Positions 7,742 through 17,377 of a stretch of DNA of 64,000 bases are shown one piece after another. Under the pieces are notes generated by a model. The model did no database searches. It was not told the DNA's origin and saw nothing but the letters and a program-made list of their open reading frames with translations. Positions within the stretch are counted from its first letter, which is position 1; each line of letters begins with the position of its first letter. A program made the translations under genes and the position numbers. The stretch is taken from positions 1 through 64,000 of the forward strand of contig NW_004057898.1 in assembly GCF_000277815.2 (NCBI RefSeq). The letters are read 5' to 3'. This DNA is from Encephalitozoon hellem ATCC 50504. Taxonomy: Eukaryota; Microsporidia; Unikaryonidae.

Positions 7742-9436
7742 ATGGGTGTTCGGTCGCTGTGGAGGATTCTCAAGCCTTCTGCAGAAAGGGTTGTGCCGTC
7801 TGGAATAAGACTTGCTGTGGACACAAGCATCTGGATATGCCAATATGGACACTTGGGGAGTGACGACATTGTGTACTTTTTTTCCAAAAGAGTCATCAAG
7901 CTGCTTTACCATGGAATCCAGCCAGTATTTGTGTTTGACGGAAGAGCTCCGGAGATCAAGCGCCAAGCCATTCTGGAGAGAAGAAAGAGGAGCAACAGGA
8001 GCTCGATAGTAGCGGTAGACAGAATGCTTAGAGGCAGGCGCGATGAGGAAAAGGGGCACGATGGGCATAAGCCTGTTATATTTGGAGAGGGTAGATATAA
8101 CTGGGGAGACTTCTTTGAGTCTGACTCTGATTCATATCTATTTGAGTATGAGACAAGCTCGAGTGAAGATGCTCTTTCTTCTGAGCAGGAGGAGCAGCGT
8201 GATGGATTGGAGCCAAGTATAAATTTTGATTTCATTGAGTCTAAAGATTTATCGAGAACACAAAAGCTTAAAAGACTGGTTGAGCTGAGAGGCCGAAGAA
8301 AGGAGATAAGAACAAGGGGTGGCACCAACGACCCAGACACTTTTTCACGCCTACAGATTAAGAACCTAAGAACACGGAACCTTATAAGTCACAATATAAA
8401 GATTCTGGAGGAGAAAGGATACAAAAGGGTTCACGGGGATTGCAAGTCTGTTTACAAGCTTACAAAGAAGTCTGATGGAAGCAAGAATCCCATAGTGAAG
8501 GATATTGATAGACCTGCAGACAGAGAGTCATCCTGGAAGTCAGAATTGTGTATGGATAGTGATTCATCTTCACAGGAGGATGAAATGTGTATAGGTATTG
8601 ATCAATCCTTGGAACAGTTGGAATCTTATCCAACACTTAAAAGCTTGGTCGATAAGCACAGAGTGTTGGAGGATAGTCCGAAGGAGAAAAATGAAGACAC
8701 TGAAGGGGCAAACAAAATTGATGCCGAAAGAGTGTCTTCTATAAGCAGTGTGAAGGAAAGGATGATGGGAGGATTCTTTGTTTTGGATGACGGTACTGAA
8801 TCTTTGCCGGAGAGTTCTGAGAGATGTGTGGAAGAAAGGCATGGTAGCCTCTTCGGAAGTAGAAAGGTCCTTGGTGAGGCAGGGCAAGAGAATCGGGATA
8901 TTTCTAGGGCACTAAGAATCATCAAGGATGTGCTCGATGTGTTCAACATCTCATATGTGGATGCACCTACGGAGGCGGACTCTCAGTGCGGGTTTATGTG
9001 CTATTCCAACATTGTGGATGGAGTGATAACCGAAGACAACGATGTTCTGCTTTATGGTGGAACTATCTTTAGAAACTTCTTTAGAAAAGATAGGGAAATA
9101 GAGAAGTACAGCCTGGAGAAGATTGAGGAAGAGCTGAAGCTTGATAGAAAGAACCTGATTGAGCTTTCACATCTTTTAGGAAGCGACTATACACCCGGGG
9201 TTAGAGGGATAGGTCCTGTTAAGGCTCTCGATGCGGTCAGAAAGGGAACTGTAAGAGAAGAAGATGTAAAGGTGCTGATGGAACTATACATGAACCCAGT
9301 GGCGGCCGATGTGAAGGGCATTTTGGATCCCGTTATAGATAAAGACAAAATAAGAATGTTCTATAAAAATAGTGGGGTAAGCGAAGGAAGGATAGATGGG
9401 GTGATGCGGTTTCTCTCCAATCTGAAACTTGCATGA
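7742..9436 (+). CDS. RAD2: Rad2/XPG structure-specific endonuclease
   Basis: The 564-residue protein is the XPG-type nuclease that makes the 3' incision in nucleotide excision repair. The XPG N domain is at residues 1-90, with MGVRSLW, 'LAVDTSIWI' and 'PVFVFDGRAPEIKR'. The XPG I domain is at about 400-500, with 'DAPTEADSQCGFM', 'DGVITEDNDVLLYG' and the helix-hairpin-helix 'SDYTPGVRGIGPVKAL'. A roughly 300-residue acidic, low-complexity spacer separates them, which distinguishes Rad2/XPG from FEN1 and Exo1. Human and yeast relatives exceed 1000 residues, so the spacer is shortened. The start is preceded by AGCCCCT. It follows TFB5, whose TFIIH complex recruits XPG. Confidence 0.92.
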   Translation: MGVRSLWRILKPSAERVVPSGIRLAVDTSIWICQYGHLGSDDIVYFFSKRVIKLLYHGIQPVFVFDGRAPEIKRQAILERRKRSNRSSIVAVDRMLRGRRDEEKGHDGHKPVIFGEGRYNWGDFFESDSDSYLFEYETSSSEDALSSEQEEQRDGLEPSINFDFIESKDLSRTQKLKRLVELRGRRKEIRTRGGTNDPDTFSRLQIKNLRTRNLISHNIKILEEKGYKRVHGDCKSVYKLTKKSDGSKNPIVKDIDRPADRESSWKSELCMDSDSSSQEDEMCIGIDQSLEQLESYPTLKSLVDKHRVLEDSPKEKNEDTEGANKIDAERVSSISSVKERMMGGFFVLDDGTESLPESSERCVEERHGSLFGSRKVLGEAGQENRDISRALRIIKDVLDVFNISYVDAPTEADSQCGFMCYSNIVDGVITEDNDVLLYGGTIFRNFFRKDREIEKYSLEKIEEELKLDRKNLIELSHLLGSDYTPGVRGIGPVKALDAVRKGTVREEDVKVLMELYMNPVAADVKGILDPVIDKDKIRMFYKNSGVSEGRIDGVMRFLSNLKLA

Positions 9437-9508
9437 TTACTCTGGACGAACGTTTTTGGAAATATTTATATCTGATATAGCGAAAAAAGAAGTCAAAATT
9501 GTATCCAT

Positions 9509-10471
9509 ATGAAACTAAGGTCGAGAAAAATAAAGAAAAGATGCTTGATCTTTTTAGTTCTTTTATCTAATCTTCTACTGATTCTGTTTTTGAGGCACAT
9601 GAACAGGATGAATATAACAAATAAGGTAGATATGGGGCGGTTGAAGTGGTTTGGAACAAGCACAATGGTGGTGAGTGGGCTGGAGGCATTTCGGGACGTG
9701 CGTTTTTCTGATGCAATCTCGGCAGGAGAACTTATTTCGATAGACATTCTGGACCATGGAGATGCTGTAGACTCAATACTAAGCCGGGTGAACACAGAGG
9801 TAAGGGAGGTATTGTTGATTGACGCGAGAAGGCTCCGGGGACTAAACCACTCGACCTTTCCAAGGTTCGAGAGAGAGAAGTTAAACTGTAGTCTTGGGGT
9901 AGACTACATTGAAGAACTGGCCAAAGACTTTATCAGAAGAGTAAATAATGGGAGAATCAAGTATCCGCAGGACAACAGCGCTGCAAAGGAATATGTCATA
10001 AAGCTGAAATCATTTGTCAAGAAGCAGACCAAAGGAGAGGACAGGAGTGAAATGATAAGATTGGTAAATAAGATGTTTCCAACGATTGACATCTCCTTCT
10101 ATACATACATAATGATGGTCCTGCTCAACATCCGGGAGATGATTGTGGAAGATTTCCATGCTATCGAGGAGTCCTTCAAATGCAATAAGATTTACTCCAT
10201 CTCCAACGATAAAATAAACAAGCTCGGAAGAATGATCATGAGAACACGAGCTTTCAGCGACAGAATGCCCAAATGGGATGTGTGTGATGTGTGCTGCAAA
10301 GTGTTTACTGGAGAAGGTCGTGCCAGCCTGCAAAAGCTTGTATGCAATGATGTTATATGTAGAAGATGCTTGAAACAGTCGTTTCTGTACTTGTCCGATG
10401 ATCTCTGTGTGAAGTGCAGAGAAAGATACGACACCCTATCGGATGATATCTCCCAAGATCTATTTGATTAG
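9509..10471 (+). CDS. N-anchored protein with C-terminal cysteine-rich zinc finger
   Basis: I do not recognise this 320-residue protein. Residues 12-28 form a hydrophobic segment after a basic N-terminus (KLRSRKIKKR), so it is probably a signal-anchored membrane protein. The middle is helical and featureless. The C-terminal 65 residues carry Cys259-x2-Cys262, Cys279 or Cys284 with Cys287, and Cys300-x2-Cys303, a spacing compatible with a RING-like or treble-clef zinc site. A membrane-bound E3 ligase is one possibility, but the ligand set is incomplete for a canonical RING. A 72-bp AT-rich spacer precedes it. Confidence 0.7.
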   Translation: MKLRSRKIKKRCLIFLVLLSNLLLILFLRHMNRMNITNKVDMGRLKWFGTSTMVVSGLEAFRDVRFSDAISAGELISIDILDHGDAVDSILSRVNTEVREVLLIDARRLRGLNHSTFPRFEREKLNCSLGVDYIEELAKDFIRRVNNGRIKYPQDNSAAKEYVIKLKSFVKKQTKGEDRSEMIRLVNKMFPTIDISFYTYIMMVLLNIREMIVEDFHAIEESFKCNKIYSISNDKINKLGRMIMRTRAFSDRMPKWDVCDVCCKVFTGEGRASLQKLVCNDVICRRCLKQSFLYLSDDLCVKCRERYDTLSDDISQDLFD

Positions 10472-10553
10472 ATCATGTGTATCTTGAGATGAAAATTCAC
10501 AACCTTTAAAAACCACAAATTTTAATTGAGGTTCAAACAAATGTGCGATAGAA

Positions 10554-12029
10554 ATGCCCATGAAAAGCATGATTGAGGAAGTGAAGAAGGACGGAAAAAG
10601 AAATGGAGGGAATTCCCACGAAAAGACTTGGAATAGAAAAGGCCTTTTGCAAGAAAGACATGCTGAGAGGGTACCTTCCAATCGAGGCGAAATTGTGAAG
10701 CCTGGAGATGGAGTGGGTGCTAACAGGAGGGGGAGATATGAAAACGGCCTGAGCATCGATGCAAATGAAAAGAAAGCAAGTGCAGAAGACATCATGGCAT
10801 GCGAAGCTTCTTCGTCGAGTGGAAGTGTAGAAGAAGGCATGAAAAAGTTGCTGTCGAAGGACGTAAGGCCAGCAGAGGGTATTAGGTGGGAGGCATTCGG
10901 GCTAAAGCCCTTGCTTCTGAAGAGAATATACAGTATTGGATATGAATTCCCCTCACCCGTCCAAGCAGAATCTATTCCACATGCTCTCAGGGGAAAGAAT
11001 CTACTGGTTAGATCGAAGAACGGGACTGGAAAAACAGCGTCCTATGTGATTCCTATGCTCAATGCCATAAACCCCGAGGAGCTGAGCATTCAGGGGGTTA
11101 TACTTGTTCCTATAAGGGAGCTTGCACTACAGATATCAAGGAATGTCAAGAGGCTATCTGAAGGCATGGGGGTGATATCTGTGCCTGTTGTTGGGGGAAC
11201 AAATATGCAGGATGACATCATAAGGGTATCCAATGGGGTCCATGTGATGGTGGGGACACCAGGGAGGATAGTGGATCTGGTTGAGAAGAAGATTGGAGTG
11301 CTCTCAAAGAAGGTTGTGCTTGTGTTTGACGAAGCAGACAAGCTACTTGATGTGACGTTTGGAGAAACAGTCACCAGGCTTCTGGAGCTACTGCCTAAAG
11401 AAAGGCAGATATTACTGTACTCAGCAACATTTCCATATTTTGTTACGGGCTTCACCAAGAAATACATGAAGGAGCCACTATGCATAAACTTGATGAAGGA
11501 GCTCGCACCCATAGGAATCAGGCAGTTCTACACGCAGGTGAAGCCCTCTGAAAAGCTTCTGTGCCTGAGATCCCTTCTTTTGAAACTGAAGATTAATCAA
11601 TGTGTGATATTCTGTAACAGCATCAGGACTGTGGAGCTCCTTGCCATGAAGATTACTGGAATGGGGATGCCTTCTTATTTTATTCATTCAAAGATGGCAC
11701 AGGAGGATAGAAATATAGTGTTCCATAACTTTCTGAAAGGAAAGTGTAAGATTCTAGTTGCAACCGACCTCATCACACGTGGAGTCGATGTCCCAAACAC
11801 AAACTATGTGATCAACTTCGATGTTCCCAAGTCTCCTGAGTCTTATCTCCATAGGATTGGAAGGGCAGGTAGATTTGGAACACGTGGTGTTGCAATAAGC
11901 CTGGTTACGATAGAAGAAAAAGAGATGCTGGCAGATATAGAGACAAAGCTAGGAAAGGAAATATCTCCACTTTCTGACGGAGGTCTAAACCGCTTACATG
12001 AAAGTAACATAGACAAGAATCAAGAATAA
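10554..12029 (+). CDS. DHH1: DEAD-box RNA helicase Dhh1 (DDX6 family)
   Basis: This 491-residue ATP-dependent RNA helicase belongs to the Dhh1/DDX6 branch, which promotes decapping and translational repression in P-bodies. The Q motif region is 'FGLKPLLLKRIYSIGYEFPSP', motif I 'SKNGTGKT', motif Ia 'PIRELALQ', motif II 'DEADK', motif III 'SAT', motif V 'TDLITRGVDV' and motif VI 'HRIGRAGR'. The phrase 'INLMKELAPIGIRQFY' is specific to this subfamily. About 100 residues of basic, low-complexity sequence precede the core; the usual Dhh1 N-terminus is shorter. The start could also be the ATG at 10560, which has CCC directly before it (ATGCCCATG). Confidence 0.93.
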   Translation: MPMKSMIEEVKKDGKRNGGNSHEKTWNRKGLLQERHAERVPSNRGEIVKPGDGVGANRRGRYENGLSIDANEKKASAEDIMACEASSSSGSVEEGMKKLLSKDVRPAEGIRWEAFGLKPLLLKRIYSIGYEFPSPVQAESIPHALRGKNLLVRSKNGTGKTASYVIPMLNAINPEELSIQGVILVPIRELALQISRNVKRLSEGMGVISVPVVGGTNMQDDIIRVSNGVHVMVGTPGRIVDLVEKKIGVLSKKVVLVFDEADKLLDVTFGETVTRLLELLPKERQILLYSATFPYFVTGFTKKYMKEPLCINLMKELAPIGIRQFYTQVKPSEKLLCLRSLLLKLKINQCVIFCNSIRTVELLAMKITGMGMPSYFIHSKMAQEDRNIVFHNFLKGKCKILVATDLITRGVDVPNTNYVINFDVPKSPESYLHRIGRAGRFGTRGVAISLVTIEEKEMLADIETKLGKEISPLSDGGLNRLHESNIDKNQE

Positions 12030-12108
12030 AAGCAAAATTTTGAGTTTCAATGTCAAGGCATTTACTGGCCTTTTAACGCCATCAAGTAATTATGTCGCTG
12101 TAGGCTTT

Positions 12109-13350
12109 CTATTCTTCGTTATCTCCAACCTCTTCTGTGGGAGGCACGAAGTAGGGGATCTTTCCTCTGACCCAGTCATGAAGAATCATTTTCGAAACCG
12201 CATTAACATTGGGCTCCCCTCCCTTTTGCAGCTTGCCGAACTTGACTGCAAGCCTTTCGAGTAAGTCTGCAGAGTCAACAAACTGAACTCTATATGTCTT
12301 TGCTATTGAGTCCCTGGCCTTCTCAACTATCATGTCGATGTAATCCTCAGGATTCTCGATGTTTTCAATTCTGACAGCACCTCTAAGAACTGCTTGGTCG
12401 TAGTCCGAAATAGGAACAATCCCAGGGCAATCTATAAGGTATATCCCTCTTGTGAGTGCTATATATTGCCACACCTTGGTCTCTCCCGGCACGGGCGCAA
12501 CCTTGCATACTTCCTTGTTCCTTAAGGTGTTTATTATGCTGCTCTTTCCAGTGTTTGGATACCCCACAAATCCAACGCTCAAGTGCCTCTTCTTATATAG
12601 TTTGCTAAGCTGCTTTAACAGTCCTATTAGATTTGCCTTTCCATAGTTCTTCGTTATAGAGTTCGAGTGATATGCTATTGTGGGATGCGACCTCGAGAAG
12701 TGCCTTAACCATTTCGCCGTAACCCCTGTGGGAATAAGATCCACTTTGTTCAGGACATACATGAGGTGCTTATGAGGGGCCTCCTCTTTAATGTAGTTTG
12801 CTATCTTATCGCACACAGTTCCAAGCGGATCCCTTGCATCAAGAACGTGAATGATGACATCGCTGCTATCCAGAACCTTATATAATTCAAGCCATATCCT
12901 ATGGCTTTGTCCCTTTACATGATCTTTCTTCACCTCCTTCTTTCTTTCTTTCACCTCCTTGACCTGCTGGGACAGCTCCTCAAGACTACTGTATTGAAGA
13001 TTGGGTCTCTTCCTTACAGATTTTTTCCCGAAAACCTCTCCAAAGTCTGTGGCCTTCTTCTTCCTTATCCCATCCTCTAGCAAAGAGTAGGGGACCTTCC
13101 CTGTTCTAAGAAGCACACTGTATGGACTCTCTATCTTTACCTCCGACCTAAACGCATCCAGTTCTGTGGGAGATATGGTTTTGGTCCCGGTAAACCACTT
13201 CCTACTCGGCTCAATCCTTCCAACATCAGCTTTCGAACTCTGGAAAGGCGCATCTTTGATTATCACCCCCCTTGAGTTTTTCTTTGGCTTCCCCGACCTT
13301 AGCATCTCAAGATACTTCAGATTCTTCTTGTTGTAGTAATTCTCTCTCAT
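12109..13350 (-). CDS. NOG2: Nucleolar GTPase Nog2 (GNL2)
   Basis: The 413-residue protein is a circularly permuted GTPase that acts in maturation and nuclear export of the pre-60S ribosomal subunit. The motifs occur in the permuted order: G5 'DARDP', G4 'LNKVDLIP', G1 'GYPNTGKSSIIN', G2 'PVPGETK' and G3 'DCPGIV'. The N-terminal 'PSRKWFTGTKTISPTELDAFR' stretch is typical of Nog2/GNL2 rather than Nug1 or Lsg1. The acidic C-terminal tail of yeast Nog2 is mostly absent. It converges on DHH1 with 79 bp between the stop codons. Confidence 0.93.
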   Translation of the reverse strand: MRENYYNKKNLKYLEMLRSGKPKKNSRGVIIKDAPFQSSKADVGRIEPSRKWFTGTKTISPTELDAFRSEVKIESPYSVLLRTGKVPYSLLEDGIRKKKATDFGEVFGKKSVRKRPNLQYSSLEELSQQVKEVKERKKEVKKDHVKGQSHRIWLELYKVLDSSDVIIHVLDARDPLGTVCDKIANYIKEEAPHKHLMYVLNKVDLIPTGVTAKWLRHFSRSHPTIAYHSNSITKNYGKANLIGLLKQLSKLYKKRHLSVGFVGYPNTGKSSIINTLRNKEVCKVAPVPGETKVWQYIALTRGIYLIDCPGIVPISDYDQAVLRGAVRIENIENPEDYIDMIVEKARDSIAKTYRVQFVDSADLLERLAVKFGKLQKGGEPNVNAVSKMILHDWVRGKIPYFVPPTEEVGDNEE

Positions 13351-13456
13351 TCTCTGGGATAATTTTTTAATGTCTTAACATTCCAGACAAGGAGATGGGA
13401 AAGGCTAGCCGCTCTTACACTCCCAGAGAAAGCCTGCAGAGGAGCAGATGTATTCC

Positions 13457-14455
13457 TCATAGCCCTGCAAACATACGTCTTGACTTCGAGTTAATATTCA
13501 TATCGACTATTTGGTCCTCAGTGCTAACAAATATCTTGTCGTTCATCTCAGAAAAGACAGCACCAGTTATCTGCTTATCTGGAAACACCTTAATTCTTTG
13601 GCATCTTCTGAAGTCTCTCATATCACAGACAGTCAGAAACGAGAAATGCTCCGTAAAAAACAACAGATCTAGGGAGTTCTTCAAGGAAAACTTCACGTTC
13701 CGGACAGCTCCTCGGTGGCTGTCCTTCTGCTTGCTTTCAAATCTATGAAGGATGTTATCGCTTCTTATGTCCCATATGCATACATACCCATCCTGCGTTC
13801 CAACGGCAAACGCAGAAGACATGCTGTTCCACGATACACTAAATCCTCCATCCTCTGTACTTTTTAATTTTTTGACAAGTTTATAGTTGTCGTTGTCAAT
13901 GGAGTAAAGAAACACATCGTTGGAGTCTCCCACAACAACCAGGAACTTGTTGTCTGGGCTAATCCCACAGCTATTGACCTGTGCTATGTGATTTATGCAC
14001 CCGCTACTCTGAAGCTCCATTGTAAATATCTTTAGAGTTCTGTCATTGTTGCATATGAAGATTCTGTTGTTGTTTATGCATATATTATTGTTAATCGACG
14101 AGCTAACAACTTGAGAAAGAACCTCATTGGTAACAAGGTTCTTGATCTTAAGATGGCCTCTGGAGCCGCCCACTGCTAGAAAGTCGTCCTTCAAGCATAT
14201 GGATGTGGGAAAGAAGTCCACGCCCTCGTATATGGTCCTGATCTTGTTTTCACGAGGATTGTAGGAAACTACATTGCATGCCCTAGGGAAAACCAGGGAT
14301 TCGCCCTTGACCTTGATCATGTCCTTGAGCTGCCAGTGCTGCGAAGTTACTCCAAAGTCGCATGTTTTCTGAATACCATTAACTAAATTAGAGACCTCCC
14401 GAGTTTCTTGTGACATTTGTTTATTTAGTTGGTGATGCAAGACTTTCAAGGACAT
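13457..14455 (-). CDS. WD40 repeat protein, DUF2415-like
   Basis: A single seven-bladed beta-propeller fills this 332-residue protein. WD-type repeats are visible as 'FAVGTQDGYVCIWDIRSD', 'FLVVVGDSNDVFLYSIDND' and 'NNDRTLKIFTM'. Toward the end, 'DLLFFTEHFSFLTVCDMRDF' and 'QITGAVFSEMNDKIFVSTE' resemble the conserved segment of the fungal DUF2415 WD40 family, whose function is not established. The ATG at 14455 lacks a nearby CCC; an alternative start is the ATG at 14415. The assignment to a WD40 protein is firm, the family name is tentative. Confidence 0.75.
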   Translation of the reverse strand: MSLKVLHHQLNKQMSQETREVSNLVNGIQKTCDFGVTSQHWQLKDMIKVKGESLVFPRACNVVSYNPRENKIRTIYEGVDFFPTSICLKDDFLAVGGSRGHLKIKNLVTNEVLSQVVSSSINNNICINNNRIFICNNDRTLKIFTMELQSSGCINHIAQVNSCGISPDNKFLVVVGDSNDVFLYSIDNDNYKLVKKLKSTEDGGFSVSWNSMSSAFAVGTQDGYVCIWDIRSDNILHRFESKQKDSHRGAVRNVKFSLKNSLDLLFFTEHFSFLTVCDMRDFRRCQRIKVFPDKQITGAVFSEMNDKIFVSTEDQIVDMNINSKSRRMFAGL

Positions 14456-14530
14456 CTAGTTTGACGAGACTTTGAGAGCTCTGTCATCTTTTACATGGGG
14501 AGATGGGCTATCCCCGAAAGCACCTCCAGC

Positions 14531-14680
14531 TCAAACATTGTTCAGAAACTCCTCAAGCTGTAGTATCTGAATTCCTTCTAGGCTGTCATTGTTTAATATA
14601 AACTTTCTTACCATTTCCTTGGCTTCCTCCGTAACAAGGGAAGCCTCCTCAATAACCTCCACCTTACTACTGTAGTCCAT
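14531..14680 (-). CDS. Tiny hypothetical protein (49 residues)
   Basis: An uninterrupted minus-strand frame of 49 codons lies between the WD40 gene and TRM732, in a region otherwise gene-free for 279 bp. The product is acidic at the N-terminus (MDYSSKVEVIEEASLV) and is predicted to be two amphipathic helices ending in 'ILQLEEFLNNV'. An in-frame ATG at 14689 would add three residues. The ATG at 14680 has GCCCTCA just before it, the start-proximal signal. The composition (heptad-like leucines) suggests a small interaction module such as half of a histone fold, but I cannot name it. Confidence 0.45.
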   Translation of the reverse strand: MDYSSKVEVIEEASLVTEEAKEMVRKFILNNDSLEGIQILQLEEFLNNV

Positions 14681-14734
14681 TGAGGGCATTTCTTTGGATT
14701 CTTATGAGTTGAAGAGTGAAATTTCCAATCCCTA

Positions 14735-17320
14735 ATGCCTTCTGGCTGGAATGCTAAAGACCTTTCTCTTCTAGCAGTGGAGATCTCCAGGGTATACGGA
14801 ATCAGTCATGAGGAGATAGTGTCCATGGACCTCAAAAGAGGAACGAAAATATGCTACACTCGAGCGAACGGGTCAGAAGTGACACTCGACTATTTGTGGG
14901 AACATGATGAGGAAGATCTCAAAACAAGGTTCAAGCTATGTCTGATAGAGACGCGACTAAAAAGCTGCACAGACAGTGCTGCAAATAGCCTCCTTCTACT
15001 TTTTCCCACTGCGTCCAAGGAGAATCAGATTACGATATTTGCAATATTCTACAAGCTTGCTACAAAATACAAAGTGTATGATGAAAAGATACTTTATGAA
15101 TGCAGGACACATATACACATAGCAGCCTTTCGACAGGCCATTTTGAAGATATTGATAGCATACTCTTTTTCCAGGCCAGACCTCATTTTTAGGGTATTCA
15201 CGTATGAAGAGGCTATGGAGATGAATCTCTTCAATCCTAAGAGCTTAAGTCTGGAGGATCCAAACTCGATAAGTATTGTGAGAAGACTGTTTTCAAATAT
15301 GGACAGGACTTCGTTCAGACACTCAAAAAGAATACTTAGAGATATGGATGAGAGGTTTTTTCTGTACCTGCCGGACGAACTCAGTAGCAAAGGATATTCG
15401 CATCTTCGGGAGCTAATTAGGGAACTCCCCCCTACAAAAGTTCAGGCGATTGGCAGGATGGTTTCAAGAAAGTCTACCGTAGGGCTGTTTCTGCACCCAG
15501 AGATAGACGATGCCCACAAGTTCTTTGCCCATAAAGATATAGAGGTCAGGATTGAATCACTCAGGCACATCAAGGATGTCAGGGTGATGAAAGAATTTTT
15601 AGAGGTTAATCAATTTATCTATAGCAGAAGCATGCTGAAGTTATTGTCTAGATACTTCCAGATATGGCTCAAAAAAAGAGCATCTAAGGATCATGAGCTT
15701 AAGACGATGTATGCTGAGACCATACACCCGATGCTTCAAAGCAGAAATACATCTAGAAGGTTACTTGGGGTATACCTCATGGAGTCACTAGTATCAGAGG
15801 GTATTGTTGAATTTTCGGGATGGGCCCAACTACTATTTGACCCTGACTATGAGATAAGGAAGATTGGATGCAAGTACAGTGAGGGGGTGTCCCTAGAGCT
15901 CAGTGAAATATGTACCCGGATAGAAAGTTACCAGCCATATGATATTCACGGATGCATAGAGTACATGAAGAATAACCGATCAGATCAGTTTCTTGGCACT
16001 CTGAAGGAGATCTTTGACAATAAAGTAGGTTCCATTGTGAATGGGAAAGGTACGGAAGAGATTGCGATACACGGGTTTCTAAGCCTGTTTTCAGAAATGA
16101 GATATGACATTGGAGCCTGTGTGGATGTGGTTTACAAATACTGCTTTGAGAGGCTTTCAAATACTATTTATGAACAAGAGGATGACAGGCTTGTAGCCTG
16201 CAGTAAAAACATGAATGAGTGCTGCAATTATTATTACAGAATGGCATTGGATGGTGACAAGAGCTCCTCTTGGAGGCTAGTACAAGCGCTCTTACACATA
16301 AACCACTTGGGTGTCATATTACAGGTATCTCAGTATCTGAATGGAGTACTCAAGAGCGGAACTCTTGGAGAACGTGAAATACTACAGATAATGGATGCAT
16401 CGTTCAACAGAATCAAGAGTTGCAAGGTTGTTTCGAGAAAAAGTGGAGGAATGCCTTTAATTTTCGTAGCAGTCCTTAAAAACTATCCATTGATTATTGA
16501 TGGCATCCTAGAGAGGCTACTCGAGCTTACTGGTGGGGATGAGAGTACTGTTAAAATTCACTGCTTGAACGTCCTCAGTAAAGTTATTGGAGACGGGTGC
16601 CTGAGCCCAAGAATGTCTTTTCGGATGACTGAGTTGTTTAGGCTGACCTTTAAATGCAGCAGATCCAGCCTTTGGGCTATAAGAAATGTAGGGATAGAGA
16701 TGTTTTCACATCTAGCTCGAAAAGTGTTTGTACAGGACTCGGTGTGCATTGTCTCAATGGCTCATAAGGAGCTCAGAAGCTTGCTTTACAAGGAGCTTGA
16801 TTCTTGTTATGGCAAAGGGGACAATACTTTGGCGTTTCTTATCCTTCATCTGTATGGAAGGATAAAGAGGCTGGACGAAGAGGAAATGAAAGTAATCCGA
16901 AGATTTTCAGGTAAGAGTGGGATGATCGGGCTAAAATCAAAGAGGATTTGTGAGGGAAAGGAATGGATAAGGCCTAAACACCCAGAAGGTCGGATGGCGT
17001 TTGATGAGAAGCTAGGGGAAGGAGAAATACTTTTAAGGCTATTAATACTTCTGGATTCTGAACACACTGAGGAGAGAAAGATGGCTGAACATTACGTCAA
17101 AAGCACATATAATCTGTCTTTATACTCTGAAGAGTATCTCAAACATCATATAGCCAAAAGGATTTGCAGTATTGGATACAGAGAAGCTGCAGTTCAGAAG
17201 CTTAAGAAGTACAGCTTAAATGTAGAGGAATCCCTAAACTGCTTTTTTAGAGACTCTCCCTCAAACGAGCGATTTGATTTGGGATATGATGTCTTTCTCA
17301 TGCAGAAGTACAAAAACTAA
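14735..17320 (+). CDS. TRM732: Trm732/THADA, Trm7 partner for tRNA Nm32
   Basis: This 861-residue helical-repeat protein matches Trm732/THADA, the partner that directs the methyltransferase Trm7/FTSJ1 to 2'-O-methylate position 32 of tRNA anticodon loops. The DUF2428 signature lies around residues 560-680: 'RKSGGMPLIFVAVL', then 'VKIHCLNVLSKV' and 'SSLWAIRNVGIEMFSHL', which align with the RRSAGLP, VHALN and WAVRN landmarks of the family. The rest is alpha-solenoid without clear repeats. Yeast Trm732 has about 1420 residues, so this is a shortened form. CCC precedes the ATG (AATCCCTAATG). Confidence 0.8.
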   Translation: MPSGWNAKDLSLLAVEISRVYGISHEEIVSMDLKRGTKICYTRANGSEVTLDYLWEHDEEDLKTRFKLCLIETRLKSCTDSAANSLLLLFPTASKENQITIFAIFYKLATKYKVYDEKILYECRTHIHIAAFRQAILKILIAYSFSRPDLIFRVFTYEEAMEMNLFNPKSLSLEDPNSISIVRRLFSNMDRTSFRHSKRILRDMDERFFLYLPDELSSKGYSHLRELIRELPPTKVQAIGRMVSRKSTVGLFLHPEIDDAHKFFAHKDIEVRIESLRHIKDVRVMKEFLEVNQFIYSRSMLKLLSRYFQIWLKKRASKDHELKTMYAETIHPMLQSRNTSRRLLGVYLMESLVSEGIVEFSGWAQLLFDPDYEIRKIGCKYSEGVSLELSEICTRIESYQPYDIHGCIEYMKNNRSDQFLGTLKEIFDNKVGSIVNGKGTEEIAIHGFLSLFSEMRYDIGACVDVVYKYCFERLSNTIYEQEDDRLVACSKNMNECCNYYYRMALDGDKSSSWRLVQALLHINHLGVILQVSQYLNGVLKSGTLGEREILQIMDASFNRIKSCKVVSRKSGGMPLIFVAVLKNYPLIIDGILERLLELTGGDESTVKIHCLNVLSKVIGDGCLSPRMSFRMTELFRLTFKCSRSSLWAIRNVGIEMFSHLARKVFVQDSVCIVSMAHKELRSLLYKELDSCYGKGDNTLAFLILHLYGRIKRLDEEEMKVIRRFSGKSGMIGLKSKRICEGKEWIRPKHPEGRMAFDEKLGEGEILLRLLILLDSEHTEERKMAEHYVKSTYNLSLYSEEYLKHHIAKRICSIGYREAAVQKLKKYSLNVEESLNCFFRDSPSNERFDLGYDVFLMQKYKN

Positions 17321-17377
17321 GAGAATTGACCCTTTACCTACTATTATTTAATTAAAGGTGAAACTGCAAACTAGTCC

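Noticed and set aside
7436..8068. A 210-codon minus-strand frame across TFB5 and the start of RAD2
   Set aside because: It runs antisense to two strongly conserved genes, has no family resemblance, and would abolish the spacing of SUA5 and TFB5.
10554..10559. Choice between ATG codons at 10554 and 10560 for DHH1
   Set aside because: Not rejected as a site, but undecidable here: CCC stands between them and the difference is two residues.
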